Source of the DNA: Dongia sedimenti
GTDB lineage: Bacteria; Pseudomonadota; Alphaproteobacteria; Dongiales; Dongiaceae
Length of the DNA: 64,000 bases
Direction of reading: 5' to 3'
Assembly (NCBI GenBank): GCA_030715195.1
Contig: JAUYVI010000011.1
Coordinates: forward strand, 1 to 64,000
Numbering within the stretch: position 1 is the stretch's first letter; each line of letters opens with the position of its first letter. The position numbers and the translations under genes were made by a program. Positions 1 to 8,538 of this stretch are shown in pieces. The notes under the pieces were generated by a model. It was given only the letters and a program-made list of their open reading frames with translations, was not told where the DNA came from and searched no databases.

Positions 1-32
1 GGACCTACGCGGGCGGCCACCCGCGTAGGTCC
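1..32. repeat. Perfect inverted repeat at left edge
   Basis: Two perfect 13-bp arms (1-13 and 20-32) flank a 6-nt loop. There is no T-run on the right side, so it is not a classic intrinsic terminator in the plus direction. It could be the 3' hairpin of a gene lying left of the window or a dispersed palindrome. Confidence 0.6.
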
Positions 33-120
33 GACGCGAACTCTGCACCGATTCGCGCCAATCCAAACATGCAAGGGTTGCGCAGGCTTAGTGAGCGATA
101 GCGAACTTAGCCGCAGCTGG

Positions 121-266
121 GTGAGGGGTCGCGCGCCTTAGGCGCGCAGCGCGTAAGCGCTCTGGCGAGCGCGCGCACCTTGCGGCGCGCCCCCCTCATC
201 CAACTTCGGCTAGGCTCGGCTACGCCTCGCCAAGCCTCCGTATCCTTCTCCCACGAGGGGAGAAGG
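121..266. repeat. Intergenic palindromic repeat cluster
   Basis: The 434-base stretch before the first gene holds no convincing coding sequence. It contains an imperfect long-range inverted repeat (GTGAGGGG plus a GCGCGCC block at 121-137 against its complement at 184-199). It also contains a perfect hairpin CCTTCTCCC / GGGAGAAGG (244-252 and 258-266, loop ACGAG). Such CCCTCA and CTTCTCCC hairpins are typical dispersed intergenic repeats of high-GC alphaproteobacteria. Short ORFs here are shadows. Confidence 0.55.
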
Positions 267-345
267 GCGCACGCGATCACTCTCGACGCAGCTGCAACAA
301 TCGGGCTCGGTTCGCAAAGACCGGGCTCGAAGTGTTTCGGCGCGC

Positions 346-408
346 TTGACAAACCCCGTCGTCCAGCCTTGAATAAACAGAAGTACGCGACCTGAACATA
401 AGTTCAGG
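346..408 (+). promoter_or_regulatory. Putative promoter and palindromic operator of the SorC-led operon
   Basis: TTGACA at 346-351 is a perfect -35 box. A weak -10 (TTGAAT, 369-374) follows at 17-bp spacing. Just downstream is a perfect 7-bp inverted repeat, CCTGAAC-ATAA-GTTCAGG (391-408), 26 bp before the GTG start of the regulator. Its TGAAC/GTTCA core resembles operators of SorC-family sugar regulators, so autoregulation is the likely role. The palindrome is directly visible; its binder is inferred from position. Confidence 0.5.
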
Positions 409-434
409 CACAAGAAACGACGGGAAACGCTGAC

Positions 435-1445
435 GTGGCAGGCAACGATCGGGGCCTTGCGGCCAGAGCCGCGTGGCTATCCTTCATCGGCGGCTACACA
501 CAGGAAGAGATCGCGCAGCGGCTCGGCCTTTCGCGCGTCAAGATCAATCGGCTGATTGCCGAGGCCACGGAGGCGGGCCTGGTCCGGGTGTTCGTCGAAG
601 GCACCGCCGCCGAATGCGTGGCGCTCGAAGACCAGATCGCCGCCCATTGGAAGCTGGATTTCTGCTCGGTTTCGCCGACCGTCGATGGCGGGCTGTTGCC
701 GTTGCGCACCCTGGCCGCGGCCGGCGCGCATTACCTGCACGGCGTGCTGGAGCGCGGCGAGGCCAAGGTGATCGGCGTCGGCCATGGCCGGACGCTGGAC
801 GAGATCGTGAAATACCTGCCGCGGGTCGAGCGGCCCGATGTGAAGTTCGTGTCGCTGCTGGGCAGTTTGACGCGGCACGCCGCGGCCAACCCGTTCGACG
901 TCATCCACCGGCTGTCGGAAGTGACCGGCGCCGAATGCTATTTTATGCCGGCGCCGTTCTTTGCCGATTCGTTCGCCGACAAGAAGGTCCTGCTCGGCCA
1001 GAAGGGCCTGAAGGACGTGTTTGCGCTGGCCAAGGCGGCCGAGCTCTACATCGTCGGCATCGGCGAGATCGGCGTGCACGCGCATATGCTCTCGACCCGC
1101 ACCACGACCGAGAAGGAGCTTCGCGAGGTGAAGCAGGCGGGGGCGGTGGGCGAGGTGCTCGGCCGCTTCCTCGACAAGGAAGGTCGCGTGGTCGCCGCCG
1201 AGCTCAACGATCGCGCGGTCGCGATCAAGCTGGAAGACATCAAGGGAAAGCCGGTCATCGCCATCGCCGGCGGCGCGGACAAGCCGCTGGCAATCATGGC
1301 GGTGCTGGAGAGTCGGCTGATCAAAGGCCTTATCACCGACGAAGACACTGCCAAGGCCATCGTCGACCGGATCAACGCCGGCAGCAAAGCCGGCGAGACC
1401 AAGAAGTCCAAGCAAAACAGATGGAGAGGAGAATCCCATGTTTGA
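435..1445 (+). CDS. SorC-family sugar-responsive transcriptional regulator
   Basis: Cytoplasmic DNA-binding regulator of 336 aa, the usual length for the SorC family. The N-terminus (about residues 8-50) is a helix-turn-helix with the typical TQEEIAQRLGLSR and VKINRLI segments. The rest is the phosphosugar-binding domain, with IGVGHGRTLDEIV and a GIGEIG loop. The start is GTG. The 3' end overlaps the next gene by 8 bp, so it is translationally coupled to the binding-protein gene and surely controls the operon it heads. Homologues of this type (for example EryD) regulate polyol catabolism, which fits the kinases and GlpD-like enzyme downstream. The ligand is probably a phosphorylated intermediate; this is inference. 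Confidence 0.85.
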   Translation: MAGNDRGLAARAAWLSFIGGYTQEEIAQRLGLSRVKINRLIAEATEAGLVRVFVEGTAAECVALEDQIAAHWKLDFCSVSPTVDGGLLPLRTLAAAGAHYLHGVLERGEAKVIGVGHGRTLDEIVKYLPRVERPDVKFVSLLGSLTRHAAANPFDVIHRLSEVTGAECYFMPAPFFADSFADKKVLLGQKGLKDVFALAKAAELYIVGIGEIGVHAHMLSTRTTTEKELREVKQAGAVGEVLGRFLDKEGRVVAAELNDRAVAIKLEDIKGKPVIAIAGGADKPLAIMAVLESRLIKGLITDEDTAKAIVDRINAGSKAGETKKSKQNRWRGESHV

Positions 1446-2880
1446 GAGAGGACGCGACCTAACCCAAAGGTTCGTGAAGGGCGAGATCAGCCGCCGTGAG
1501 ATGCTGAAAGGCGCCAGCCGCCTGGGTCTCGGCATCGCCACGACCGGCTTCCTGCTGAACGAGGCGATGTCCCAGGCGATCGCCGCCGATTTCGACTGGC
1601 AGAAGTTCAAGGGCACCAAGCTGAAGCTGCTCCTGAACAAGCATCCCTACGCGGATGCCATGATCGCCGACCTCGACAACTTCAAGAGCATGACCGGCAT
1701 GGATGTCAGCTACGACATCTTCCCGGAGGACGTCTATTTCGACAAGGTGACCGCGGCGCTGTCGTCGGGCTCCAGCGAATACGACGCCTTCATGACCGGC
1801 GCCTACATGACCTGGACCTACGGCCCGGCGGGCTGGATCGAGGATTTGAACGCGTACATCAAGGATCCGGCCAAGACCAACCCGAACTACAATTGGGAGG
1901 ACGTGCTGCCGGGCCTGCGCGCCTCGACCGCGTGGAACGGCGTTCCCGGCGGCGCGCTCGGGTCCGACGATGCCAAGCAGTGGTGCATCCCCTGGGGCTT
2001 CGAGCTCAACAACGTCTCCTACAACCGCAAGATCTTCGAGAAGGTCGGGGTCGAGCCGCCGAAGAACCTCGAGGACATGCTCGCCGTGGCCGGGAAGATC
2101 ACCAAGGATGCCGGCGGCCCATACGGCATCGGCGTGCGCGGGTCGCGCTCCTGGGCGACCATCCATCCGGGCTTCCTGTCGGGCTATTCCAACTACGGGC
2201 AGCGGGACTTCGACGTCGCCGACGGCAAGCTCAAGGCGGCGATGAACACGGCGGAATCCAAGGCCTACCACAAGCTCTGGGTCCAGATGATCCAGGAGTC
2301 CGGGCCGAAGAACTGGTCGACCTACACCTGGTATCAGGTGGGTACCGATCTCGGCGCCGGCGCCTCGGGCATGATCTTCGACGCCGACATCCTCGGCTAC
2401 TTCATGAACGGCGGCGACAACAAGGAAGCGGGCAACATCGCCTATGCGCCCTTCGCCGCCAATCCGGCCGCCAAGGCCCCGACCCCGAACGTCTGGATCT
2501 GGTCGCTGGCGCTTTCCAGCTTCTCGAAGCAGAAGGACGCGGCCTGGACCTTCATGCAGTGGGCGAGCTCGACCGAGCATGACCTGTTCGGCGCCCGCAA
2601 GATGGACTTCGTCAACCCGGTCCGCGCCTCGGTCTGGAAGGACGAGGAGTTCCGCGCCCGCATCGACAAGTCCTATCCGGGCTATCTGAACCAGTACGAG
2701 AAGTCGTCCGAGGGCTCGAAGATCTACTTCACGGCCCAGCCGCTGTTCTTCGACCTGACCACCCAATGGGCGGAAACGCTGCAGAAGATGGTCGCGAAGC
2801 AGTTGCCGGTGGACGAGGGCCTCGACCAGCTCGCGGCCAATATCGACAAGCAGCTCAAGGATGCCGGAATCGGCGGCTAG
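1438..2880 (+). CDS. Sugar/polyol ABC transporter substrate-binding protein (Tat-exported)
   Basis: Periplasmic family-1 extracellular solute-binding protein of 480 aa. The N-terminus carries a twin-arginine motif (SRREML, Arg19-Arg20) followed by a hydrophobic stretch and an AIAA cleavage region, so export is by Tat rather than Sec. The mature part has the alpha/beta pattern of large sugar or glycerol-phosphate binding proteins, for example FDKVTAALSSGSSEYDAFM. RBS GGAGAGGAG sits just before the ATG. It is the first transport gene of the operon and is followed by a strong hairpin before the permeases, a usual way to make binding protein in excess. The substrate cannot be read from sequence; the catabolic genes point to a polyol or sugar. 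Confidence 0.85.
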   Translation: MFERGRDLTQRFVKGEISRREMLKGASRLGLGIATTGFLLNEAMSQAIAADFDWQKFKGTKLKLLLNKHPYADAMIADLDNFKSMTGMDVSYDIFPEDVYFDKVTAALSSGSSEYDAFMTGAYMTWTYGPAGWIEDLNAYIKDPAKTNPNYNWEDVLPGLRASTAWNGVPGGALGSDDAKQWCIPWGFELNNVSYNRKIFEKVGVEPPKNLEDMLAVAGKITKDAGGPYGIGVRGSRSWATIHPGFLSGYSNYGQRDFDVADGKLKAAMNTAESKAYHKLWVQMIQESGPKNWSTYTWYQVGTDLGAGASGMIFDADILGYFMNGGDNKEAGNIAYAPFAANPAAKAPTPNVWIWSLALSSFSKQKDAAWTFMQWASSTEHDLFGARKMDFVNPVRASVWKDEEFRARIDKSYPGYLNQYEKSSEGSKIYFTAQPLFFDLTTQWAETLQKMVAKQLPVDEGLDQLAANIDKQLKDAGIGG

Positions 2881-2895
2881 TCCCTCCCTGCCGCA

Positions 2896-2934
2896 GCGCA
2901 GCCCGGCGGAATGCCGGGCTGCGCCTCTTTTTCT
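2896..2934 (+). terminator. Intrinsic terminator/attenuator between binding protein and permeases
   Basis: A perfect 12-bp GC-rich stem (2896-2907 paired with 2913-2924, loop GGAAT) is followed by CTCTTTTTCT. It lies directly after the binding-protein stop and 36 bp before the permease start. It should cause partial termination and protect the upstream mRNA, raising binding-protein level over the membrane proteins. Confidence 0.8.
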
Positions 2935-2969
2935 CCTGCCTCCCCTACGTTACGATCGATGAAGCAAGA

Positions 2970-3902
2970 ATGAGCCTCGCCTCCGTGTCAGAAACCGGCT
3001 CCGTACCCATCCGCAAGCGGCGCTTCGCCCGGCATGCTCTGCCTTACCTGCTGAGCCTGCCGGCGCTGCTGGTTTGCATCGGCATCCTGGTTCCCTTCGT
3101 GACGGCGGTCTATTACTCGCTGATGCGCTTCCGCCTGAATCTGCCGGCGATGAAGGGCTTCATCTGGTTCGACAACTACATCAATTTCCTGAGCGACAGC
3201 GCGTTCTGGAACACGGTCTCGGTCTCGCTGACCTATGCGCTGGTGACCGTGGTGGTCGAGCTGGTCCTGGGGCTCGGCATCGCCCTACTGCTGGTCAAGC
3301 CGACGCGGCTCAACAATCTCGCCTCGATTCTGCTGCTGCTCCCGCTGATGACCGCGCCGGCTCTGGCCGCGCTGATGTGGAAGCTGATGACCAATCCCAA
3401 TTTCGGGATCCTCAGCTATCTGGTGAGCCTGATCGGCTTCACCGATTTCCGCTGGGCCTCGGATCCGAGGACCGCGCTCCTCACGGTGACCCTGGTCGAT
3501 GTCTGGGTCTACACGCCCTTCATCATGATCCTGCTCCTGGCCGGTTTGCGCTCGCTCCCCAAGCAGCCGTTCGAGGCCGCGGCACTGGATGGCGTGCCGC
3601 GCAGCTTCGTCTTCTTCCGGATCACCCTGCCGATGCTGATGCCCTACATCATCACCGCCTCGCTGTTCCGGCTGCTGGATTCGATCCAGCAATTCGACAT
3701 CGTCTATTCCCTGACCCAAGGCGGGCCGGGCGACACCTTGATGGTGTTCCAGGTCCAGGCCTATCTCGAATTCTTCCAGTACACCAATGTCGGCCGCTCG
3801 GCGGCGCTGATGATGGTGCTCTGGGCGATCACCTATTTCCTCTCCAACATCTTCATCAAGCAGTGGCTGAAGCTGCGCGAGCGCGCCCGGGGAGTCTCCT
3901 GA
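2970..3902 (+). CDS. ABC sugar transporter permease (MalF/UgpA type)
   Basis: Inner-membrane permease, 310 aa, six or more hydrophobic segments. The MalF-type EAA loop is recognisable as FEAAALDGVPRSFVFFRITLPML (around residues 200-220), the docking site for the ATPase subunit. The reading frame is open further upstream to 2766, but that part overlaps the binding-protein gene and terminator. ATG 2970 (MSLASVSETGS) gives a normal N-terminus. It shares one base (TGATG) with the next permease gene. It forms the channel with the following permease and imports the substrate delivered by the upstream binding protein. Confidence 0.88.
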   Translation: MSLASVSETGSVPIRKRRFARHALPYLLSLPALLVCIGILVPFVTAVYYSLMRFRLNLPAMKGFIWFDNYINFLSDSAFWNTVSVSLTYALVTVVVELVLGLGIALLLVKPTRLNNLASILLLLPLMTAPALAALMWKLMTNPNFGILSYLVSLIGFTDFRWASDPRTALLTVTLVDVWVYTPFIMILLLAGLRSLPKQPFEAAALDGVPRSFVFFRITLPMLMPYIITASLFRLLDSIQQFDIVYSLTQGGPGDTLMVFQVQAYLEFFQYTNVGRSAALMMVLWAITYFLSNIFIKQWLKLRERARGVS

Positions 3903-4759
3903 TGGAACGGGTCTCCACATTGGAACGCGCGATCCGGACCGTGCTGATCGTGCTGGTCCTGGTCTTCTTCCTGTTCCCGATCTTCTGGATCGTGCTGATG
4001 TCGTTCCAGAACAACGACCAGATCCTGCGGATTCCCCCGAGCATCCTGTTCGAGCCGACGCTCGCCAACTACACCACGTTGCTGACCGGCAAGCTGCAGA
4101 CCACCGCGGGCAATCTCGACATCGCCTTCCTGAAGAATCTCGGCAACAGCCTGCTGCTCTCGACCGGATCGGTGATCCTGTCGCTGATCCTCGGCGTGCC
4201 GGCGGCCTATGCCTTCGCCCGGTTCAAGTTCCGCTTGGGCGAGAACATCGCCTTCACGCTTCTGTCGTTCCGCTTCGCGCCGCCGCTGCTGGTGCTGCTG
4301 CCCTTGAGTCTCTATTTTAAGCAGCTCGGCCTCACCGACTCCTATTTCGGCCTGATCTGGATCTACCAGCTGATCTGCCTGCCGCTGATCCTCTGGATCG
4401 TGCGCGGCTATTTCGAGGATGTGAGCCCGGACATCGAGCATGCCTATCGCGTCGCCGGCCATTCCTGGTGGACCACCTTCCGCAAGATCGCGATCCCGCT
4501 GGCCCGGCCCGGCATCGCCGCGGCGGGGCTGCTCGCCTTCATCTTCGCCTGGAACAACTTCGTCTTCGCGCTGATCCTGGCCTCGGCCGACAAGCAGCCG
4601 GTGACGGTGGGCGCGCTCGCCTTCGTGACCGCCTCCGGCATCCAGTACGGCCAGATCGCCGCCGCCATTGTGCTCTCGGTGATGCCGACCCTGCTGCTGG
4701 CGCTCTATGCCCAGCGCTATCTGGTCGAGGGCCTCTCCCTCGGCGCGGTGAAGGGGTAG
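3902..4759 (+). CDS. ABC sugar transporter permease (MalG/UgpE type)
   Basis: Second inner-membrane permease of the importer, 285 aa, MalG-like, six predicted transmembrane segments. The EAA loop reads DIEHAYRVAGHSWWTTFRKIAIPLARPG (about residues 178-205). The open frame extends far upstream inside the previous gene, but ATG 3902 overlaps the preceding stop by one base and yields the expected start MERVSTLERAIRTV. Heterodimer partner of the 2970-3902 permease. Confidence 0.88.
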   Translation: MERVSTLERAIRTVLIVLVLVFFLFPIFWIVLMSFQNNDQILRIPPSILFEPTLANYTTLLTGKLQTTAGNLDIAFLKNLGNSLLLSTGSVILSLILGVPAAYAFARFKFRLGENIAFTLLSFRFAPPLLVLLPLSLYFKQLGLTDSYFGLIWIYQLICLPLILWIVRGYFEDVSPDIEHAYRVAGHSWWTTFRKIAIPLARPGIAAAGLLAFIFAWNNFVFALILASADKQPVTVGALAFVTASGIQYGQIAAAIVLSVMPTLLLALYAQRYLVEGLSLGAVKG

Positions 4760-4763
4760 GGCG

Positions 4764-5837
4764 ATGAGCGGGTTGGTTCTCAGCCATATCTCCAAGGGCT
4801 TCAAGTCCGGCAAGGTGCTGGAGGATGTCAGCCTTGACGTCAATGCCGGCGAGATCGTCGCCATCGTCGGCCCGTCAGGCACCGGCAAGACCGTGCTGCT
4901 CCGGATCATCGCCGGTTTGCAGGAGCCGGACGGTGGCACGGTCGCGATCGACGGCGTCGATATGACCGAGGCCGCGCCGGAATCGCGCGGCGTCGGCATG
5001 GCGTTCCAGAACTTCGCCCTGTTCCCGCATTTCAACGCCTTCGACAATATCGCCAGCCCGCTCACCGCCCGCCACACTCCGTCCGACACGCTCAAGGAAA
5101 AGGTCGGCGCGGTCGCGCGCATGCTGAAGATCGACCATGTGCTCGGCCATGCGCCGCGCGAGCTTTCCAACGGGCAGAAGCAGCGCACCGCTTTGGCGCG
5201 GGCGCTGGTGGCGCAGCCCAAGGTGCTGCTGCTGGACGATCCGCTGCGCAACGTCGATGCCAAGCTGCGCTACGAGATGCGGATGGAGCTGCCGCGCCTG
5301 CTCCGGAGCTACAACGCCGCCGTCATCTACGTGACCCAGGACTACAAGGAGGCGATGGCGCTGGGCGACCGTATCGCCGTCCTGCGCGGCGGCCGGATCG
5401 AGCAATGGGCCAGCCCGCGCGACGTCTATGCCGCGCCGGCTTCGGTCGAGGTCGCGAAGCTGTTCGGCGATCCGACCATCAACCTGCTCCCCGCCACCGT
5501 GGCGCAAGGCGGGATCCAGCTGCTCGGCCGCGCCGTGCCGACGCCGCAGGCCAGCGGCGCGGTGATCGCCGGCCTGCGCCCCGAGCATCTCACCGTCAGC
5601 CGCAGCGAGATCGCGAACGGCATCCCCTGCGAGCTCGACGCGGTCATGCCGGTCAATGTGCGGAGCGTCCTTTATATGCGCGGGCCGGCCGGCGAGGAGA
5701 TCCTGGCCACCGTCGGCGAGAGCGAAGCCGCGAAATTCGGCCGCGAGCACCGCCAGGTCTGGGTCGATTTCGCGCCGGAAAACGTCCTGCTGTTCGATGC
5801 GGCGAGCGGCGCCCGCATCGGCCACCCGGCGCATTGA
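4764..5837 (+). CDS. ABC transporter ATP-binding protein, catalytically atypical (first of a pair)
   Basis: Cytoplasmic ATPase of the MalK/UgpC class, 357 aa, with a nucleotide-binding domain (about 1-220) and a C-terminal OB-type regulatory domain. Walker A GPSGTGKT (36-43), Q-loop Gln82 and signature LSNGQ (134-138) are visible. Two catalytic positions are changed. The Walker B glutamate is Asp159 (LLLDD), and the H-loop histidine is Gln192 (VTQDYKEA). It starts 4 bp after the permease stop. The next gene encodes a second ATPase with a normal Walker B and His, so the two probably act as an unequal heterodimer. Importers with two such ATPases are known for glycerol (GlpS/GlpT in rhizobia). 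Orthology is a suggestion only. Confidence 0.85.
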   Translation: MSGLVLSHISKGFKSGKVLEDVSLDVNAGEIVAIVGPSGTGKTVLLRIIAGLQEPDGGTVAIDGVDMTEAAPESRGVGMAFQNFALFPHFNAFDNIASPLTARHTPSDTLKEKVGAVARMLKIDHVLGHAPRELSNGQKQRTALARALVAQPKVLLLDDPLRNVDAKLRYEMRMELPRLLRSYNAAVIYVTQDYKEAMALGDRIAVLRGGRIEQWASPRDVYAAPASVEVAKLFGDPTINLLPATVAQGGIQLLGRAVPTPQASGAVIAGLRPEHLTVSRSEIANGIPCELDAVMPVNVRSVLYMRGPAGEEILATVGESEAAKFGREHRQVWVDFAPENVLLFDAASGARIGHPAH

Positions 5838-5847
5838 GTATCGGATC

Positions 5848-6969
5848 ATGGCAAGCCTGCTGCTCGACAACGTCACCAAGATCTATCGCCCGCGCGGCAA
5901 GGCGCCGGTCGAGGCGGTGAAGCGCGTCACGCTCGACGTCAAGGACGGCGAGATCGTGGCACTGCTCGGCTCCTCCGGCTGCGGCAAGACCAGCATGCTC
6001 CGCATGATCGCCGGGTTCGAGGACGTGACCGAAGGCGCCATCAAGATCGACGGCAAGGAGATCCATCGCCTGGCGCCGGCCGAGCGCGACGTGGCGATGG
6101 CCTTCGAGGGCTATTCCCTCTACCCGCCGCTGAAAGTGCGAGAGAATATCGGCTTCGCGCTTCTCCGCCAGCGCGGCGCCGGCGCCGATATCGAGGCGCG
6201 GGTCAAGGAAGTCGCGAGCCTGCTGGAGATCGGCGACATCCTCGACCGCTATCCGTCGCTGATCTCCGCCGGCCAGCAGCAGCGCACCTCGCTGGCCCGC
6301 GCCCTCATTCGCCGCGCGCCGGTCTCGCTGCTGGACGAGCCGATGTCGCAATTGGAGCCGCAATTGCGCGCGATCCTGCGGGCGCGGCTCAAGGACTATC
6401 TGATCGCCCATAAGATGACGACGGTCTTCGTGACCCATGACCAGACCGAGGCGGTCGCGCTCGCTGACCGGATCGCCGTCATGGAGAAGGGCGAGCTGCA
6501 GCAGTTCGGCACGCCGGACGAGATCAAGACCAGTCCCACCAATCTGTTCGTCGCGAGCTTCATCGGCGAGCCGCCGATGAACATCTTCGCCGGCGAGGTT
6601 AGCCCGGTCAGCGGCGGCGTCGCGGTCCGGGGCTTCGGTCCGGACGGCACCTCGGCCTTCGCGCTCAAGGCGCCGGGGCTCGAGCTCGATGCCAGCCGCA
6701 GGGTGCAGATCGGGATCAGGCCGCATCTCATCCGGACCGGGACCGGCGCATCGGATGCAACGGGAAGGGTGATCACCAACCACTGGCTCGGCGACCAGAG
6801 CCATATCAGCTTCGATATCGGCGGCTGCACCGTGGTCGGCGTCACCGACCAGCCGATCGCCGCGCGGGCCGGCGATGCGCTGCCGGTCGGCTTCCCGTTG
6901 CGCGCCATCCATCTGTTCGATCCCGAGACCGGGAACGCGCTCGCGCACGGACTCGACCGGGCGCCCTGA
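5848..6969 (+). CDS. ABC transporter ATP-binding protein (second of a pair)
   Basis: MalK/UgpC-class ATPase, 373 aa. Walker A GSSGCGKT (41-48), Walker B SLLDE with Glu164 and H-loop His197 (VTHDQ) are intact. The signature is ISAGQ (139-143) instead of LSGGQ, and the Q-loop glutamine is replaced by Glu87 (AMAFEGYSLYPPL). The C-terminal half is the regulatory domain common to sugar importers. ATG 5848 was chosen because the longer frame overlaps the previous ATPase. In a heterodimer with the 4764-5837 protein, one ATP site would combine this Walker A/B with LSNGQ and stay competent; the other would be degenerate. Confidence 0.85.
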   Translation: MASLLLDNVTKIYRPRGKAPVEAVKRVTLDVKDGEIVALLGSSGCGKTSMLRMIAGFEDVTEGAIKIDGKEIHRLAPAERDVAMAFEGYSLYPPLKVRENIGFALLRQRGAGADIEARVKEVASLLEIGDILDRYPSLISAGQQQRTSLARALIRRAPVSLLDEPMSQLEPQLRAILRARLKDYLIAHKMTTVFVTHDQTEAVALADRIAVMEKGELQQFGTPDEIKTSPTNLFVASFIGEPPMNIFAGEVSPVSGGVAVRGFGPDGTSAFALKAPGLELDASRRVQIGIRPHLIRTGTGASDATGRVITNHWLGDQSHISFDIGGCTVVGVTDQPIAARAGDALPVGFPLRAIHLFDPETGNALAHGLDRAP

Positions 6970-6972
6970 CCC

Positions 6973-8538
6973 ATGGCGCGCGACCTCATCATCGCGATGG
7001 ATGCCGGCACCTCGGTCATCAAGGCGCTGGTCTTCGATCTCAAGGGCAAGCAGATCGCCGATGCTGCGCGCCCGAACAGCTATACGACAGGATCCGGCGG
7101 CGCCGTCGAGCAGGACATGGCGCGCACCTGGACCGACAGCGTCGCCGTGCTCGCCGAACTTACGGCCAAGGTCGCCGGGCTGAAGGCGCGCGCCGCGGTG
7201 CTGGCGATCACCGGCCAGGGCGATGGCACCTGGCTGATGGACAAGGACGGCGAACCCGCCGCACCCGCCTGGCTCTGGCTGGATTCCCGCGCCGCCGGCA
7301 TCGTCCATGAGATGGATGCCAAGGGCGTGCGCCAGAAGATGTACGAACGCACCGGCTGCGGCCTCAATGCCTGCAACAGCAGCTCGCAGCTCGCCTGGAT
7401 GCAGCGGCACATGCCGGAGGTGCTGGCCCGGACCACGACCGCCAACCATTGCAAGGACTGGCTCTATTACGGGCTGACCGGCGAGCGGGTCACCGACGTG
7501 ACCGAAGGCGTGTTCACCTTCGGCGACTTCCGCACCCGCCAATACGTGCCGGAGATTCTCGACTGGATGGGCATCGCCGATCAGCAGCGCCTGCTGCCGG
7601 AGATGGTCGACGGCACGCGCACCACGCATCCCTTGCAAGCCGCCGCCGCCAAGGCGACCGGACTGCCGGACGGCCTGCCGGTCTCATTGGGCAGCGTCGA
7701 TGTCGCCTGCACAGCCCTGGGTGCGGGACTTTACGAACCGGGACGGGAGGTCGGCGCCACGATCATCGGCTCGACCTCGATGCATATGCGGCTGGAGCCC
7801 AAGGCCGGGAATCTGCAGCTGGCGCCGGAGCCCAGCGGCTACACCATGGCCTTTCCGGTGCCGGATGCGGTCTCGCGCATGCAGTCGAACATGGCGGCGA
7901 CCCTCAACATCGACTGGATCGTCGATCTCGCCCGCGATGCCGCACGCACTCTGGGGCACGAGGTCTCGCGCAAGGACGCGTTGCTGGCATTGGATTCACG
8001 CGTGCTGGACGCCAAGCCGGGCGTTGAGATCTATCATCCCTATATCCACGAAGCCGGCGAGCGCGGCCCGTTCTTCAACGCCGATGCGCGGGCGCAGTTC
8101 ATCGGCCTCTCGCAGAAGACCAGCTTCATCGACCTGGTGCGCACCGTCTATGACGGGCTGGTGCTGGCCGCGCGGGATTGCTATGCGGCGATCGGCGGTG
8201 CGCCCTCCGAAATCCGCGTCGCCGGCGGCGCCGCGCGGTCGAAGGCGCTGAAGACCCTGCTGGCCAGCGGCCTCGGCGTGCCGGTGCGCGAAAGCACGCG
8301 GGAAGAGGCGGGCGCCGCCGGTACCGCGATGATGGCGGCGGTCGCGATCGGCGTCGAGCCGGACATGGCGAGCGCGGTCAGGACCTGGGTGACACCCTGC
8401 CTCGGCGGCACGGTGCAGCCGGATCCGGCCCTCAAGAGCCGCTACGACGAATTGTTCCCCATCTATGTCAAGACGCGGAAGGCCATGCCCGAGATCTGGG
8501 CCGACCTCACCCGCGCGCGCAACAAGGCGAGTCAATGA
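6973..8538 (+). CDS. FGGY-family carbohydrate/polyol kinase
   Basis: Cytoplasmic ATP-dependent kinase of 521 aa, the normal length of FGGY kinases. N-terminal phosphate loop MDAGTSVIKALVFD, substrate region ITGQGDGTW, probable catalytic base Asp243 in SLGSVDVACTALGAG, and C-terminal ATP site RVAGGAARSKALKTLLA. Most similar in character to erythritol/xylulose-type kinases. It follows the importer by 3 bp and overlaps the next gene by 4 bp (ATGA). It likely phosphorylates the imported compound as the first intracellular step. With a GlpD-like dehydrogenase nearby, a polyol such as erythritol or a pentitol is a reasonable guess, not a demonstrated substrate. Confidence 0.82.
   Translation: MARDLIIAMDAGTSVIKALVFDLKGKQIADAARPNSYTTGSGGAVEQDMARTWTDSVAVLAELTAKVAGLKARAAVLAITGQGDGTWLMDKDGEPAAPAWLWLDSRAAGIVHEMDAKGVRQKMYERTGCGLNACNSSSQLAWMQRHMPEVLARTTTANHCKDWLYYGLTGERVTDVTEGVFTFGDFRTRQYVPEILDWMGIADQQRLLPEMVDGTRTTHPLQAAAAKATGLPDGLPVSLGSVDVACTALGAGLYEPGREVGATIIGSTSMHMRLEPKAGNLQLAPEPSGYTMAFPVPDAVSRMQSNMAATLNIDWIVDLARDAARTLGHEVSRKDALLALDSRVLDAKPGVEIYHPYIHEAGERGPFFNADARAQFIGLSQKTSFIDLVRTVYDGLVLAARDCYAAIGGAPSEIRVAGGAARSKALKTLLASGLGVPVRESTREEAGAAGTAMMAAVAIGVEPDMASAVRTWVTPCLGGTVQPDPALKSRYDELFPIYVKTRKAMPEIWADLTRARNKASQ

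Noticed and set aside
2766-2969. N-terminal extension of the first sugar permease
   Set aside because: It runs inside the binding-protein gene and through the terminator hairpin; not plausible as protein.
5653-7638. 661-codon minus-strand frame opposite the second ATPase and first kinase
   Set aside because: Antisense to genes with full motif sets; composition is typical of a GC shadow.
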